From a virus, in the IMG/VR virus record IMGVR_UViG_3300021138_000002, positions 81,097 through 145,096 of that record: a stretch of DNA of 64,000 bases, one strand, 5' to 3'. Of the stretch, positions 9,963 through 19,260 are shown one piece after another. Below the pieces are notes generated by a model. It saw only the letters and a list, made by a program, of their open reading frames with translations. It had not been told where the DNA came from and ran no database searches. Position 1 is the stretch's first letter; each line of letters begins with the position of its first letter. The position numbers and the translations under genes are program-made.

Positions 9963-10205
9963 ATGACATTTTTAGCCGCTAGACTGTTGAGCACCGGCAA
10001 CCTGATGATAGCCAACACTATCCAGTTTGACGAAGTCACGTACAGCAATGTACACATTGCTCAGAATGGATGCTATGCGGGATTGCTGGATGAAGTCACC
10101 CAACCAGCCAATGTGCCCATGCGTATACTGAACAACCAAACCATACAAACTGGTAATGTAGCAGGAGCCAACGGAATATTTGACGAGTATACCGGCATAA
10201 GTTAA
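9963..10205 (+). CDS. Small fibre-region protein, lectin-less homologue of the LamG gene (80 aa)
   Basis: ATG with AGGGGA upstream. The protein begins MTFLAARLLSTGNLM and has FDEVT, CYAGLLDEV and a C-terminal IFDEYTGIS. These match the N-terminal (LATRLTSDGILL, FDEIT, VYAGQFDEV) and C-terminal (YFDEETGII) flanks of the 289-residue LamG protein. It also sits in the same position relative to a MAKL..SGTTVYGNA gene as the LamG gene does. Probably a small virion connector; function unknown. Confidence 0.7.
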   Translation: MTFLAARLLSTGNLMIANTIQFDEVTYSNVHIAQNGCYAGLLDEVTQPANVPMRILNNQTIQTGNVAGANGIFDEYTGIS

Positions 10206-10213
10206 AGGATACT

Positions 10214-10591
10214 ATGGCCAAATTACAAAGCGGAACCACGGTATACGGAAATGCCAATGTCACTACATACCTAACAGTTGGAAGCTATGTATCGGCTGCG
10301 GGCAACGTGTATGCCGGCAACATTGTCAGCACCGGTTCAGAATCAGTCGCAGGAAACATTATCGGTGGTAACATACTCACTGCCGGACAGATCAGTGCCA
10401 CCGGTAACATCACAGCTGATCCTAGCAGTTTTTTCATTGGTAATGGTAGTTTACTGACTGGTGTACAAACCAGTAACGGTGGTAATCTATTGGTATTACA
10501 AAGAACAGGCATCCTAAAGGTGCCAATTAGCTATGGTTATCTGCTGGTGGTGGGTCGATCTGGAAATGTACAATGTCCAATTGTTGCATAA
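10214..10591 (+). CDS. Short fibre homologue (125 aa)
   Basis: ATG with AAAGGAT upstream. Residues 1-80 follow the N-terminus of the 760-residue fibre (SGTTVYGNA, ISATGNIT, FFIGNGSLLTGV). The shaft then stops and a distinct 40-residue tail follows, ending in GNVQCPIVA. It may be a real short fibre or a remnant of a larger one. Its TAA stop overlaps the late promoter core of the next gene. Confidence 0.65.
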   Translation: MAKLQSGTTVYGNANVTTYLTVGSYVSAAGNVYAGNIVSTGSESVAGNIIGGNILTAGQISATGNITADPSSFFIGNGSLLTGVQTSNGGNLLVLQRTGILKVPISYGYLLVVGRSGNVQCPIVA

Positions 10592-10594
10592 ATA
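10589..10594 (+). promoter_or_regulatory. Late promoter core TAAATA overlapping a stop codon
   Basis: The stop TAA of the previous gene (10589-10591) is the first half of TAAATA. An AGGATAA ribosome site and ATG 10613 follow 18 nt downstream of the core. Confidence 0.65.
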
Positions 10595-10612
10595 TGATAA
10601 TAGGATAATAAC

Positions 10613-13600
10613 ATGACAAATCGTTTTCCACTAATATCTAATGCAACAGCAAATCAGATACAAGAAATCGCCGTTGGCGATTTTCTAGATTTAAGCCAAA
10701 GTGGTATAGCCAACAGCGGTAATATTACAGTAGCTTCCGGTAGCTTTTTTATCGGAGACGGATCAAAACTAACCGGAGTAACTGCCGAAGGAGCAAATGC
10801 TGCTGAGCTGATAGGAAATACTCTCAGTTCTAATGTGCTTTTTTCAAGTTTAACCTCGGTGGGCACATTGACCACTGTTAGTGTATCGGGCAATATAGGT
10901 GGCGGAAACGTTTTAACCGGTGGCCTGATCAGTGCCAGTGGCAATATTACTGGAAATTACATATTAGGTAATGGTGCTTGTTTGACTGGTGTGATCACTA
11001 GTGTGGCCAATATCAATAACGGTACTTCAAATGTCGCAATCACCACTTCGGGTGGAAATGTCAATGTGGCAATTGCCGGCAATGCTATTGCTGCATTTAC
11101 AGCCAATGGCTTGATGCCAGCTGCTAATGTCACATACAGTCTTGGATCAACTACCCAAAGATGGAAAGATCTTTGGGTCGCTAACAGTACAATTTACATG
11201 GGCAATGTCAGTCTTGCCACAACTGGAGACACATTAACGGTCAACGGTGCTAATGTTTTAACTGGTACCAATGGTGGATTTAGCACTGCTGGCAATATCA
11301 CCGGCGGTAATATTTTAAACAACGGATTGATCAGTTCAACCGGCAACAGCACAGCAGCCAATTATCAGACTGCAGGACTGGTATCAGCCACAGGTAACAT
11401 TACCGGTGGCAATGTGTTAACCGGTGCTGTATCAGCTTCGGGCAACATAACTGGCGCCAACATCTTGACTGTTGGGCTAGTAAGTGCTGGCGCCAACATT
11501 ACCAGTGCAACCAACATCAACGGTGGCAATTTGATTGCAACCGGTATAAACGGTTTTGTGAGTGCTAACGGTAACATTGTGACAGCATTTGGTAGTTTTA
11601 TTGGAACAGCTATGTCTGTGAGTGGCAACATTGCAGGCGGCAATGTCAATACCGGCAGCATCAGTCAAACCGGCAATTTATATGTGGGCGGTAGTGCCAA
11701 CATTATCGGTAACTTGAATGTGTCGGGCAACGTGACATTCGTCAACAGCAACGTGATCACAGTCAATGACTTGTACATTGAGTTGGCCAACAATATTAAC
11801 ACTTATGCCAATGCTAATTCGGCTGGATTGGCTGTTGGACCTGCCGGAAACGCATTATTCAACTGGCAATATCTTAACTCGGCTAACGCTTGGTCAACCA
11901 ACATCGGTATCAGTGCCGCAGGCAATGTCACAGTTGGCAATATTATCAACAAAGGATCTGAGACTGTTGTAGGCAATGTGATAGCAGCCGGATTCCAATA
12001 TGCCAATGGTACTCCGGTACAAGGATCAGGCGCACAAGGCACAACCGGAACACAAGGCACTACTGGAGCTCAGGGCACAACCGGAGCACAAGGAACAACA
12101 GGTGCTCAAGGCACAACTGGAACACAAGGCACAACCGGAGCTCAAGGAACGCAAGGCACTACAGGTGCACAGGGAACCACAGGTGCACAGGGCACAACTG
12201 GAGCCCAGGGCACAACTGGAGCCCAGGGCACAACTGGAGCCCAGGGAACAACTGGTGCACAAGGTACAACCGGAGCCCAAGGAACCACAGGTGCACAGGG
12301 CACAACCGGAGCACAAGGAACCACAGGAACACAAGGCACTACCGGAGCTCAAGGCACAACCGGAGCTCAAGGAACCACAGGTGCTCAAGGCACAACCGGA
12401 TCATTTAATGGCAATTTGACAGCCAATGTAAACGGCAATGGTTTCAGTATCAGCAATGTAGCTTATATCAGTACAAACAATAATATTACAGCTACCGGCA
12501 ACGTAATTGGTGGCAATTTGCTTACCACTCTTGGCATCATCAGCACTGGTGGTAACATTTTTGGCTATCAAGAGTCATTGAGTGGTTCAAGTCAAGCAGC
12601 CAGCTACAGTGCCAGTGGTAACATAACCGGCGGTAACATAAACGCGGCTGTACTAATTTCGTCTGCCGGTAATGTATACGGAAACAATTTTGTAACCGCA
12701 GGTTCGGGCGGAGCATTATCGGGCACAGGTAATATAATTGGCGGTAACTTATTGACCAGTGGTGGCATAAGTGCTACCGGACAGATCAGTGCCACAGCCA
12801 ACGTTACTGGTGGTAATGTCTTAACCGGCGGATTAGTTTCAGCCACAGCCAACGTTACTGGTGGCAATGTCTTAACCGGCGGATTAGTTTCAGCCACAGC
12901 CAACGTTACTGGTGGCAATGTCATAACCGGCGGATTAGTCAGTGCCAACGGTACCATTACTGGCGGTAACATAAACACCGGTGGCGCAATATCAGCCAAT
13001 GGCAACGTCACTATAGGTACAGTTGGCTCAGGATCAGGCACCTATATTTCCGCACAAGGAAATATATCAGCTGCCAATATCATAACAACCGGTGCCAATG
13101 TAAGCAATATCATAATGCCTGGGTCGGGATATATCAGCGCCTATGGCAATATATATGGCGGTAATTTGATAGCAACCGCCGCAAGTGGATTTGTCAGTGC
13201 CAATGGTAATATCGTGACAGCATTTGGTAGTTTTATTGGAACAGCAATGTCTGTGAGTGGCAATGTAAACAGTGGCAACATTAGAACTCTTGGTGTAGTC
13301 ACAGCGTCTGGTAACGTAGTAGCGGCCGGATTCCAATATGCCAACGGTACCGCAGTACAAGGATCTGGAGCTCAAGGCACTACCGGTACACAGGGTACTA
13401 CCGGAGCTCAAGGCACCACAGGTGCTCAAGGCACCACCGGTACACAGGGTACTACCGGAGCTCAAGGCACCACCGGTACACAGGGCACCACCGGTACACA
13501 GGGCACAACTGGGGCTCAAGGCATTCAAGGTGTAGTTGGAACACAAGGTACAGTTGGCACTACGGGTGCTCAAGGAACTGTAGGTGCTCAAGGCATTCAA

Positions 13601-15202
13601 GGTGTAGTTGGAACACAAGGTGTAGTTGGAACACAAGGTACAGTTGGCACCACAGGTGCACAAGGCACAACAGGTACAACTGGATCAACCGGAGCACAGG
13701 GAACCACAGGTGCACAAGGCACAACAGGTACAACTGGATCAACCGGTGCACAAGGAACCACAGGTGCACAAGGCACAACAGGTACAACTGGAGCACAAGG
13801 AACCACAGGTGCACAAGGCATCACTGGATCAACCGGTCTAGGATATTCTGGATTGACATCCTCAAGTAGCCAAACTATTGCATCAAGCGGCACATTCACG
13901 CTTACCACAAACTTGGCATCAACAGCGACAGCGTTTGCCATTGGACAACGTGTACGAGTATTCAACACACCAACTCCGGCCAACTTTATTGAGGGTACTA
14001 TTGCCACGTTCTCTAGTACTTCGATGACTGTAACCATAACTAACAGCGGCGGTTCGGGAACATTCAGTGCTTGGACTATTGTTGACGCAGGTGTACAAGG
14101 TGCACAAGGTACAACAGGTACAACCGGTAGCCAAGGTACCACAGGTAACACTGGTAGCCAAGGTACAGCTGGTACCAACGGAAACAACGGAAGCCAAGGT
14201 ACAACAGGTACTACAGGTAGCCAAGGTACCGCTGGTAACAACGGAAATAACGGAAGCCAAGGTACTGCTGGTAACAACGGAAACAACGGAAGCCAAGGTA
14301 CAACAGGTACAACCGGTAGCCAGGGTGCCACTGGACCACAGGGCAATCAGGGTAACACCGGTACACAAGGTACTACAGGTACAACCGGTAGCCAAGGCAC
14401 AACAGGACCACAAGGCAATCAGGGTAATACTGGTAGCCAAGGTACTACAGGTGCAACAGGTAGCCAAGGTGCGACTGGACCACAGGGCAATCAGGGTAAT
14501 ACAGGTAGCCAAGGCGCAACAGGACCACAGGGCAATCAGGGTAATACAGGTAGCCAAGGTACTACAGGTGCAACAGGTAACCAAGGTAATCCGGGTAATA
14601 CCGGTAGCCAAGGTACTGCTGGATCAACTGGTAGCCAAGGTGCCACAGGTCCAAGCACAGCAATCAATGCCACGGCAGTTAGTACCGGTACATACTATCC
14701 GGTATTTGTTGCCTCAGCTGGATCAAATCAGACTCCAAGCATAAGAACCACTGCTACTGCATTCAGCTTCAATGCTGGAACCAACGTGCTTACTGTTACT
14801 GCAACCACAGCACAATACGCCGACTTGGCAGAATGCTATGCAGCCGATGCCGAATATGCTCCTGGAACAGTAGTAGTGTTTGGTGGAACAAACGAAGTCA
14901 CAATCAGCGATATCGCAAGTAATCCTGCGGTAGCTGGTGTGGTCAGTACCGAACCAGCTCACTTGATGAATGCATTCCAACCGGGCAAAAACATAGTACC
15001 AGTTGCGTTGGTTGGACGTGTGCCTTGTCAAGTTACGGGTACGATCACCAAGGGCGATCGTTTGGTGACCAGCTCCATTCCGGGTGTGGCAGTTCGACTA
15101 GATCCAGATCTATATCAACCAGGTTGCTTGATTGGTAAAGCCCTGCAAGACTACGACAGTGACGCCATTGGCACCATCGAAGTAGCGGTAGGTCGAGCCT
15201 AA
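10613..15202 (+). CDS. Giant fibre with three collagen-like shafts (1529 aa)
   Basis: The N-terminus ([17 protein letters not shown]) resembles a phage virion attachment segment. Then follow [18 protein letters not shown] repeats, and the DLYIELANN cassette shared with the 760-residue fibre. Three collagen-like G-X-Y blocks follow (DNA about 12016-12404, 13363-13845, 14095-14660), using mostly GAQGTTG, GSTGAQG and [10 protein letters not shown] globular insert separates blocks two and three. The last 130 residues ([24 protein letters not shown] ... [11 protein letters not shown]) are a conserved C-terminal domain of phage collagen-like fibres. G-X-Y tracts suggest triple-helical trimers. Likely a long distal fibre. 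No separate chaperone gene is seen nearby. Confidence 0.8.
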   Translation: MTNRFPLISNATANQIQEIAVGDFLDLSQSGIANSGNITVASGSFFIGDGSKLTGVTAEGANAAELIGNTLSSNVLFSSLTSVGTLTTVSVSGNIGGGNVLTGGLISASGNITGNYILGNGACLTGVITSVANINNGTSNVAITTSGGNVNVAIAGNAIAAFTANGLMPAANVTYSLGSTTQRWKDLWVANSTIYMGNVSLATTGDTLTVNGANVLTGTNGGFSTAGNITGGNILNNGLISSTGNSTAANYQTAGLVSATGNITGGNVLTGAVSASGNITGANILTVGLVSAGANITSATNINGGNLIATGINGFVSANGNIVTAFGSFIGTAMSVSGNIAGGNVNTGSISQTGNLYVGGSANIIGNLNVSGNVTFVNSNVITVNDLYIELANNINTYANANSAGLAVGPAGNALFNWQYLNSANAWSTNIGISAAGNVTVGNIINKGSETVVGNVIAAGFQYANGTPVQGSGAQGTTGTQGTTGAQGTTGAQGTTGAQGTTGTQGTTGAQGTQGTTGAQGTTGAQGTTGAQGTTGAQGTTGAQGTTGAQGTTGAQGTTGAQGTTGAQGTTGTQGTTGAQGTTGAQGTTGAQGTTGSFNGNLTANVNGNGFSISNVAYISTNNNITATGNVIGGNLLTTLGIISTGGNIFGYQESLSGSSQAASYSASGNITGGNINAAVLISSAGNVYGNNFVTAGSGGALSGTGNIIGGNLLTSGGISATGQISATANVTGGNVLTGGLVSATANVTGGNVLTGGLVSATANVTGGNVITGGLVSANGTITGGNINTGGAISANGNVTIGTVGSGSGTYISAQGNISAANIITTGANVSNIIMPGSGYISAYGNIYGGNLIATAASGFVSANGNIVTAFGSFIGTAMSVSGNVNSGNIRTLGVVTASGNVVAAGFQYANGTAVQGSGAQGTTGTQGTTGAQGTTGAQGTTGTQGTTGAQGTTGTQGTTGTQGTTGAQGIQGVVGTQGTVGTTGAQGTVGAQGIQGVVGTQGVVGTQGTVGTTGAQGTTGTTGSTGAQGTTGAQGTTGTTGSTGAQGTTGAQGTTGTTGAQGTTGAQGITGSTGLGYSGLTSSSSQTIASSGTFTLTTNLASTATAFAIGQRVRVFNTPTPANFIEGTIATFSSTSMTVTITNSGGSGTFSAWTIVDAGVQGAQGTTGTTGSQGTTGNTGSQGTAGTNGNNGSQGTTGTTGSQGTAGNNGNNGSQGTAGNNGNNGSQGTTGTTGSQGATGPQGNQGNTGTQGTTGTTGSQGTTGPQGNQGNTGSQGTTGATGSQGATGPQGNQGNTGSQGATGPQGNQGNTGSQGTTGATGNQGNPGNTGSQGTAGSTGSQGATGPSTAINATAVSTGTYYPVFVASAGSNQTPSIRTTATAFSFNAGTNVLTVTATTAQYADLAECYAADAEYAPGTVVVFGGTNEVTISDIASNPAVAGVVSTEPAHLMNAFQPGKNIVPVALVGRVPCQVTGTITKGDRLVTSSIPGVAVRLDPDLYQPGCLIGKALQDYDSDAIGTIEVAVGRA
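11648..11918 (+). repeat. Fibre cassette, copy 2 (copy 1 at 8468-8738)
   Basis: Encodes the same 90-residue segment as copy 1, with differences such as [15 protein letters not shown] for [15 protein letters not shown]. Confidence 0.85.
12016..12404 (+). repeat. Collagen-like G-X-Y block 1
   Basis: Nine-base and eighteen-base units encode G-A-Q-G-T-T repeated about twenty times. Codons for Gly, Thr and Gln alternate between synonyms, which breaks up exact DNA identity. Confidence 0.9.
13363..13845 (+). repeat. Collagen-like G-X-Y block 2
   Basis: G-X-Y triplets with GAQGTTG, GIQGVVG, GTTGSTG. Block 2 is preceded by a copy of the same [10 protein letters not shown] leader that precedes block 1. 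Confidence 0.9.
14095..14660 (+). repeat. Collagen-like G-X-Y block 3
   Basis: G-X-Y triplets rich in GSQGTTG, GNNGSQG and GPQGNQG; composition differs from blocks 1 and 2 (more Asn and Pro). Confidence 0.9.
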
Positions 15203-15219
15203 AACACACAAAAATATCA

Positions 15220-15252
15220 GTACTATCATTCGGCAGTCATAAATGATAGTAC
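15220..15252 (+). promoter_or_regulatory. Hairpin and late-promoter-like CATAAATG immediately before a start codon
   Basis: A perfect 11-bp inverted repeat (15220-15230 with 15242-15252) ends at the base before ATG 15253. The loop and right arm contain AGTCATAAATGATAGTA, where TAAATG (15240-15245) resembles the late core. No T-run follows, so it is not a classical terminator. A closely similar AGTCATAAAT element precedes the radical SAM gene at 42589. Confidence 0.5.
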
Positions 15253-16260
15253 ATGATGAACATTGCACAACAAATCAAAAAAACCGGCCTGGTAAAATCC
15301 TCACTTGATCGGGGTGGAAGCATACATCCCTTGATCATTCCAGCCGAGCTCACAAACGGTACTGGGCTGATGAATCCCAGCATTTACTTGGACAACGATC
15401 AACTGGTGGTCAACATACGCCACGTAAATTACACCTTGTATCACTCAGAGAATAAAAAATTCCAACACAGATACGGACCTTTGCAGTACCTACATCCTGA
15501 AAATGACCGTAATCTGCGTACCTGGAACTTTTATTGTACACTGAACGATGATCTTTCTCTGAGCCAAATCACCACAGTGGACACATCAAAACTGGATGTT
15601 GAACCAATCTGGGAGTTTGTTGGCTTGGAAGATGCTAGACTGTTTAGATGGGACAACAAGATGTATCTGTGCGGAGTACGCAGGGACACTACCACAAACG
15701 GCCAAGGTCGTATGGAACTCAGCGAACTCAGTGTCAAAACCAATATTGTAAGAGAAATCAAACGTACCCGGATTCCGGCACCGGGTGCCAACGCTACCTA
15801 CTGCGAAAAAAACTGGATGCCCATCATAGATCAGCCGTTCCACTATGTCAAATGGTCCAATCCTACCGAAGTGGTCCGATTCAATCCGATCGATGGAACT
15901 ACTGTGACAGTGCATCTGGATGAAACCAAATTCATAAGCGGTCAACCTGATTTCCGCGGTAGCAGTCAAGTCATACCCTACGGCGATTACTACCTGGCAC
16001 TCATACACGAAGTTGATTTATTCAAAAGCGAAACTGGCGAAAAAGATGCGGCCTACAAGCATAGATTTTTGGTCTGGGATCGGTCATGGAATATTGTAAA
16101 ATTTACCGACTCATTCACTTTCATGAATGCCGACATTGAGTTTTGTTGTGGTGCTACCTTCTTCCAAGATGATTTACTGTTGAGTTTTGGCTTCCAAGAC
16201 AACTGTGCTTTTATCTTGCGTATGCCCACGACCATGCTGGCAGAATATCTAGGAGTTTGA
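15253..16260 (+). CDS. GH130/GH43-like five-bladed beta-propeller protein (335 aa)
   Basis: The protein has the blade-type motif GLEDARLFRWDNKMYLCGVRRD near residue 117 and an EKNWMPI...YVKWSNPTEVVRF segment near residue 190. Both are typical of beta-mannoside phosphorylase-like (GH130) and related propellers that act on glycans. Two Met codons start the frame; either could be used. It has a hairpin in place of an SD and is separated by one base from the next gene, so the two are probably co-expressed. With the FkbM-like neighbour this suggests modification of a glycan or virion sugar. Catalytic acids are not confirmed, so it may be non-enzymatic. Confidence 0.5.
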   Translation: MMNIAQQIKKTGLVKSSLDRGGSIHPLIIPAELTNGTGLMNPSIYLDNDQLVVNIRHVNYTLYHSENKKFQHRYGPLQYLHPENDRNLRTWNFYCTLNDDLSLSQITTVDTSKLDVEPIWEFVGLEDARLFRWDNKMYLCGVRRDTTTNGQGRMELSELSVKTNIVREIKRTRIPAPGANATYCEKNWMPIIDQPFHYVKWSNPTEVVRFNPIDGTTVTVHLDETKFISGQPDFRGSSQVIPYGDYYLALIHEVDLFKSETGEKDAAYKHRFLVWDRSWNIVKFTDSFTFMNADIEFCCGATFFQDDLLLSFGFQDNCAFILRMPTTMLAEYLGV

Positions 16261-16261
16261 C

Positions 16262-18151
16262 ATGCTGACCCAATGCTTACACGAATATATACAGAATCCC
16301 AATTTGGCCCAGGCCAATTTTGATCTAGGCTGGGCCTATGAATCAATAGGACAAACCGGGGCAGCCATCAGTTTTTATTTGCGTACTGCTGAACGATCTG
16401 AAACTGATCTTGAGCAATACGAAGCCCTGTTAAGGATGGCCTTGTGTTTTGAACGCCAACGCACCAGAGATGACACCGAAAAAGTCATACTGCAAAAAGC
16501 CATCAGCTTGTTACCCAGGAGACCCGAAGCCTATTTCGTATTGAGTCGCTTGCACGAAGTCAATCGCGAATGGCACGATGCTTATACCATGGCCAGCATT
16601 GGATTGTCCACTTGTGATTTTGATTTGCCCGCACTGTCAACTGATGTACAATATCCAGGAAGATATGGACTGCTGTTTGAAAAGGGTGTAGCTGCATGGT
16701 GGGTGGGACAGACCGAACAGTCTAGAGAGATCATGCATGATCTAAAATTCAGTCACCGCATAACCGAAGCGTTCACAAACGCAGTCAACAGGAATCTGGC
16801 CAGCATAGGATGGCCAAACACCACAACTCCGTACAAGCCCGACATGCAATCACGGTCTCGGGTACAATTTGCCGGTATTGCCACAGTTGAAAAGAATTAC
16901 TCACAGAGCTATCAAGATCTTTTTGTGTTATCAGCTACCAACGGAAAACGACAAGGTCGTTATTTGGAAATTGGCAGTGCTGAGCCATTCAAAAACAACA
17001 ACACAGCACTGTTGGAAACTGAATTTGGTTGGACCGGAGTCAGTGTAGATATCAATCAAGCTGTGGTAACCGACTTCATGAACAAACGCAACAATCTTGT
17101 GTTCTGTTTAGATGCTACCAAAATTGACTACGCCAAGTTCCTGGCCACGCTGGGATTTGCTGGCGACATGGACTATTTGCAAGTAGATTGCGATCCGCCC
17201 ACTTACTCGTTTGAAATATTGAAACGCATTCCTTTTGATCAGATGAGATTTGCTACTATCACGTTCGAGCACGATTACTATGTGGATACCACGATCAGGG
17301 ATCAAGCAAGACAATATTTACGATCAAAAGGATATCGGTTGGCCGCTGGCAACGTGGCCTACAACAAGATACACAGCTACGAAGATTGGTGGATACATCC
17401 TGACTTGGTTGATCCGGCTATACAGAAACTGTTGATAGAACCCGATGACACAATTAAATTTGCCGGTGATTATCTTTTTCCGACCGAGACTGTGGCATTG
17501 CCAACCATCGCCGTTGAACCAGATCTGCCGGCAATCAATCGACCCAGATCAGTCATCTCAAGACCCAAGTCTGACTTGATCAATGCCAACTACATGCCGG
17601 GATTCTGGGTGGTGGACAATTTTTATAGTGATCCTGATGCTGTCAGAGCTTTTGCGTTACAACAAGAATATGAGCCCAGTGGTCCGGGAAAACCTTACAT
17701 AGGCAGTCGTACCTACAAGCAATTTTTGTTTCCTGGCCTCAAGGAAGAATTTGAATACATCATGGGCAGAAAAATAACCGAATGGGAATCGCACGGCATG
17801 AACGGTCGATTCCAGTTCAATGTCGAGGGCGAACCCTTGGTCTATCATGCCGATCTACAACAGTGGGCGGCCATGTTGTATCTCACTCCCAATGCTCCTT
17901 ATCAAACAGGAACCATGACACACGCTCTCAAAGGCACAGACATACGACACAGCAGTCATCCTGAGTTTGGTCGCTGTTTTAGACCGGGTTCAAGAAATCT
18001 TGACAAAACACCGTTTGAAGATGTGGATATCCTGGGTAATGTGTACAACCGCCTGGTCATATTCAATGCCGGATACCTGCACAGTGCTTGTGGGTATTTT
18101 GGTTGGACACAAGAAAATTCACGATTGTGGCAAATGTTCTTTTTTGATTAA
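16262..18151 (+). CDS. TPR + FkbM-like methyltransferase + 2OG-oxygenase-like (DUF6445-type) fusion (629 aa)
   Basis: Residues 1-190 are TPR-like helices (LAQANFDLGWAYESIGQ; RRPEAYFVLSRLHEV). Residues about 215-385 resemble FkbM methyltransferases: SQSYQDLFV, RYLEIGSAEP (SAM-binding loop), GVSVDIN, DYLQVDCD. Residues about 440-629 resemble the DUF6445 2-oxoglutarate/Fe oxygenase fold: an H-x-D pair in YHADLQQWAAMLYLTP and a distal NRLVIFNAGYLHS supplying Arg and His. All three parts read as intact. The substrate is unknown; sugar or peptide modification is inferred from the adjacent propeller gene. Stop TAA overlaps a late promoter core. Confidence 0.6.
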   Translation: MLTQCLHEYIQNPNLAQANFDLGWAYESIGQTGAAISFYLRTAERSETDLEQYEALLRMALCFERQRTRDDTEKVILQKAISLLPRRPEAYFVLSRLHEVNREWHDAYTMASIGLSTCDFDLPALSTDVQYPGRYGLLFEKGVAAWWVGQTEQSREIMHDLKFSHRITEAFTNAVNRNLASIGWPNTTTPYKPDMQSRSRVQFAGIATVEKNYSQSYQDLFVLSATNGKRQGRYLEIGSAEPFKNNNTALLETEFGWTGVSVDINQAVVTDFMNKRNNLVFCLDATKIDYAKFLATLGFAGDMDYLQVDCDPPTYSFEILKRIPFDQMRFATITFEHDYYVDTTIRDQARQYLRSKGYRLAAGNVAYNKIHSYEDWWIHPDLVDPAIQKLLIEPDDTIKFAGDYLFPTETVALPTIAVEPDLPAINRPRSVISRPKSDLINANYMPGFWVVDNFYSDPDAVRAFALQQEYEPSGPGKPYIGSRTYKQFLFPGLKEEFEYIMGRKITEWESHGMNGRFQFNVEGEPLVYHADLQQWAAMLYLTPNAPYQTGTMTHALKGTDIRHSSHPEFGRCFRPGSRNLDKTPFEDVDILGNVYNRLVIFNAGYLHSACGYFGWTQENSRLWQMFFFD

Positions 18152-18154
18152 ATA
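18149..18154 (+). promoter_or_regulatory. Late promoter core TAAATA overlapping a stop codon
   Basis: TAA of the upstream gene begins TAAATA; an AAGGAAC ribosome site and ATG 18173 follow. Confidence 0.65.
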
Positions 18155-18172
18155 TTACAACAAGGAACAACC

Positions 18173-18835
18173 ATGGACGCACGATACAGACGAGATTATC
18201 CCGGAGAGTTTGTAATACTAAACACCCGCTGGGCCGGTGGTAAAAAAGAAGAAACACGAGAGTGGATTGCCAACCCTATTGAAAATCATCATATCAGCGG
18301 CCGTGCTGCCTGCATAGGACACACAGCAGAAAAACAATACTTTGACTATACACGACTACAACGCCATCGAGGCGGTTTGCTTGGTTCAAAAAAATTACAA
18401 ACCTATGGCATAGGTGATATAGCTCAAGAAATGCGACTGGATTTCACAATCGAAACACGCAGACCGCAGTTGGCTGACTTGATCGAATCTGGATATACCA
18501 AAAACAACATCGTGTATACTGATGCCAGAAACTGTATCACCAACCCAGGCGAATTTTATCTTATTCCTTACAAGCCCAAATTGCTGGACCTGGTCATACT
18601 CATGTATTTGGCCGCATTTGACGGACACAGCGAAATATTCATGATAGGTTACCACAAAGAAACTGACGCAGGGAATCCCGGCTGGATCGATCAGGTCTGT
18701 GAAGTGATGCGTGCCTATTCGGGTACTCAATTTACTTTTGCTGGTGAACCCACAAACATGCCCGACAGTTGGTTGGATTTGCCCAATGCTCGTGCGTTAA
18801 ACTATCGAGACTTCATAGGCTACTGCGACATTTGA
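18173..18835 (+). CDS. Protein of unknown function (220 aa)
   Basis: A good SD (AAGGAAC) precedes the ATG. The protein is soluble, with no membrane segment. The second half alternates hydrophobic strands and helices (LLDLVILMYLAAF; EIFMIGYH) in a Rossmann-like pattern, but no nucleotide-binding motif is certain. It has its own late promoter and converges with the Nudix gene, the two 3' ends overlapping by 16 nt. No family recognised. Confidence 0.65.
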   Translation: MDARYRRDYPGEFVILNTRWAGGKKEETREWIANPIENHHISGRAACIGHTAEKQYFDYTRLQRHRGGLLGSKKLQTYGIGDIAQEMRLDFTIETRRPQLADLIESGYTKNNIVYTDARNCITNPGEFYLIPYKPKLLDLVILMYLAAFDGHSEIFMIGYHKETDAGNPGWIDQVCEVMRAYSGTQFTFAGEPTNMPDSWLDLPNARALNYRDFIGYCDI

Positions 18836-19260
18836 ATCTGTGCTTCCATCACATGGATTTTGTCTTGCACAGCATCAAAATTCACGGTGCTCCATAGTCC
18901 CGGATGTAAAGGTTTAGGCCAGCGTCCGGATGCTATCCAGGCCCAACCCACGTGCTCGTCGTTTAGGACCGGTGCGAATTCGGCCGACACACTGCAAAAA
19001 AATGTATGATACGCAAAGCCCGAATCGGCTGTGGTAAATTTTTCCAAAGGTACCAGTTTCAAATAGTCGGGCATTGAGCCCAATTCCTCAGTGCATTCTC
19101 GCACCATGGCCTGCATGAGAGTTTCTCCAGGTTCAACACGACCGCCTGGTAATCCCCAGGTGTCTGGATGCTTGTGATCGTTACGCATGAGATACAGGTA
19201 GGTGTTGGTTTTCACACTATAAAACCAAATGCCCACTGCATTTACAATACCAGAGTCCAT
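18820..19260 (-). CDS. Nudix hydrolase (146 aa)
   Basis: Complete Nudix box GX5EX7REUXEEXGU at residues 40-62 (GGRVEPGE ... RECTEELG). It probably hydrolyses a nucleoside diphosphate linked to another moiety. The start at 19260 is chosen because AAGGAGG lies 3 nt upstream (reverse complement of 19264-19270), although an in-frame extension to 19314 exists inside the gp15 gene. It overlaps the 3' end of gene 15 by 19 nt, so it is translated from the gp15/gp14 mRNA. Substrate (8-oxo-dGTP, ADP-ribose, RNA cap) cannot be inferred. Confidence 0.9.
   Translation of the reverse strand: MDSGIVNAVGIWFYSVKTNTYLYLMRNDHKHPDTWGLPGGRVEPGETLMQAMVRECTEELGSMPDYLKLVPLEKFTTADSGFAYHTFFCSVSAEFAPVLNDEHVGWAWIASGRWPKPLHPGLWSTVNFDAVQDKIHVMEAQIQMSQ

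Noticed and set aside
12026-12388. Minus-strand Cys/Ser-rich frame under collagen block 1
   Set aside because: It is the complement of the collagen-like repeat and has no independent coding evidence.
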